From: Anaerolineales bacterium
GTDB lineage: Bacteria > Chloroflexota > Anaerolineae > Anaerolineales > Villigracilaceae
DNA: 64,000 nt
Reading direction: 5' to 3'
Assembly (NCBI GenBank): GCA_015075275.1
Contig: JABTUU010000001.1
Span: forward strand, 930,001 to 994,000
Shown here one piece after another: positions 63,316 through 64,000 of the stretch. Numbering within the stretch: the stretch's first letter is position 1; each line of letters opens with the position of its first letter. A model generated the notes under the pieces. That model searched no databases. It saw nothing but the letters and a program-made list of their open reading frames with translations, and was not told the DNA's origin. The position numbers were made by a program, and so were the translations under genes.

Positions 63316-63963
63316 TCACAGCCTGTTATCGCGCAAGATTTCGTCAGTCGCTGCGCGGTAATATACGCCGTCTTCTAATTGAAATCCCATGCGGCGGAGG
63401 TAGGCTTCATGGCTGGCGTTGCCCGGCGCGGAGACGAGGCGCTCGATGCCTTTTTCTCGAAAGTAATTAGAGCTTCGTTCAAATAGAAATTTACCTGCGC
63501 GAAAATCGCGGTAGCCCGGAATGACAAAATCCAGCAAGATTTCAGCCTGCTTCCCGTCGGCTCGGACAACCAGCGCTCCGACGGGAAGCATGTTTCGCAA
63601 AACGAAGACGACCAATTGATCGGGGCTGGCTTCAAAGCGGTAGGTAGGGACATACTCGACGATCTCTTTTTTGTAGAACGCCAGAAAACTTCGCAAGTAG
63701 CGGCTGTCGTAATTAACCTCCAGCAATTGAAAATATTCTTTATGATTCCACATTTGCCGCAAGTAATACACGTTGACCAGCGCAACCAGCCCGTTGAGCG
63801 CCGCGACCGGCGCGGCGCCGATTAAAATTCCGTACACAGTGAAAAATAACGCGCCCGCCAAGTTGATCACACGCAAGCGGAACACCGAGCGCATCGTCAA
63901 AGAAATGGCTACCAGAATGGAGCCGACGTAGCCGATCGCTTCGTATAAAAGATCCATATTCAT
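63316..63963 (-). CDS. YgjV-like membrane protein fused to a GNAT acetyltransferase domain
   Basis: A 215-residue protein in two parts. Residues 1-75 have three TM helices (YEAIGYVGSILVAISL, NLAGALFFTVYGILIGAAP, LNGLVALVNVYYL), as in YgjV-type small membrane proteins. Residues 85-210 look like a GNAT domain: FVLRNMLPVGALVV, VIPGYRDFRAGKFLFE as the acetyl-CoA loop and ASHEAYLRRMGF at the end. Both ATG codons at 63963 and 63957 are possible. The acetyl acceptor is unknown. Confidence 0.8.
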   Translation of the reverse strand: MNMDLLYEAIGYVGSILVAISLTMRSVFRLRVINLAGALFFTVYGILIGAAPVAALNGLVALVNVYYLRQMWNHKEYFQLLEVNYDSRYLRSFLAFYKKEIVEYVPTYRFEASPDQLVVFVLRNMLPVGALVVRADGKQAEILLDFVIPGYRDFRAGKFLFERSSNYFREKGIERLVSAPGNASHEAYLRRMGFQLEDGVYYRAATDEILRDNRL

Positions 63964-64000
63964 TATGCCCGCTATTGTAGCAAGATCAAGGCTATTGCGC

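Overview
The window looks like a chromosomal segment of a Chloroflexota bacterium, probably class Anaerolineae. This is inferred from style, not from a marker phylogeny: lipoprotein binding proteins with Thr/Pro-rich linkers, a type 2 isopentenyl-diphosphate isomerase, an Agl23-like GT-C protein with NHL repeats, and many dispersed palindromic repeats. Several defects look like single-base indels (a broken NTPase gene at 20.2 kb, a Lys-rich small gene at 38.4 kb, shortened CRISPR repeats). These could be real decay or long-read assembly errors.

Layout. 0-19.6 kb is housekeeping and transport: a partial polyprenyl synthase and a HAD phosphatase; a general amino-acid ABC importer (aapJQMP); idi2; acyl carrier protein; succinyl-CoA ligase (sucCD); a FAD oxidoreductase; a creatininase-like amidohydrolase; a five-gene oligopeptide-type ABC importer followed by a TrmH-type methyltransferase; and an SH3-domain lipoprotein. 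19.9-38.2 kb is a defence island. A truncated STAND NTPase abuts a type I-C CRISPR array of 108 repeats (my hand count), followed by its leader and a minus-strand cas operon. In transcription order the operon reads small HTH, WYL-Cas3 fusion, cas5c, cas8c, cas7c, cas4, a GIY-YIG nuclease, cas1, cas2, leader, array. Palindromic repeats fill every gap from cas7 to cas2. 38.5-42.7 kb holds a heterodimeric ABC exporter behind a leader peptide and transcription attenuator. 42.8-45.4 kb holds a class IV aminotransferase, a lipoprotein and a tyrosine recombinase. 45.6-49.2 kb is a tight three-gene operon: a membrane protein, a zinc-ribbon protein and a CHAT-protease/STAND-NTPase/TPR protein. It is a candidate undescribed defence system. 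49.5-54.5 kb holds a SET-domain protein and a small bacterial-microcompartment operon (aldehyde dehydrogenase, hexameric and tandem shell proteins, EutQ-like and EutJ-like proteins) with no signature enzyme. 54.6-64 kb returns to core genes: tRNA-Leu, trigger factor, clpP, a HAD-IIA phosphatase, rlmN, a GT-C/NHL protein, a zinc-ribbon TrmH methyltransferase and a YgjV/GNAT protein.

How parts work together. The cas operon and the array point the same way, with the leader directly after cas2, so crRNA is read right to left. Two possible DNA-binding regulators (small HTH, WYL domain) sit at the operon head next to inverted repeats that could be their operators. The strongest candidates for new biology are the CHAT/zinc-ribbon/membrane operon, the WYL-Cas3 fusion, a GIY-YIG gene framed by two direct copies of a composite palindromic repeat inside the adaptation genes, and the attenuator in front of the ABC exporter. 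All coordinates and motif calls come from reading the sequence by eye. No database search was run.
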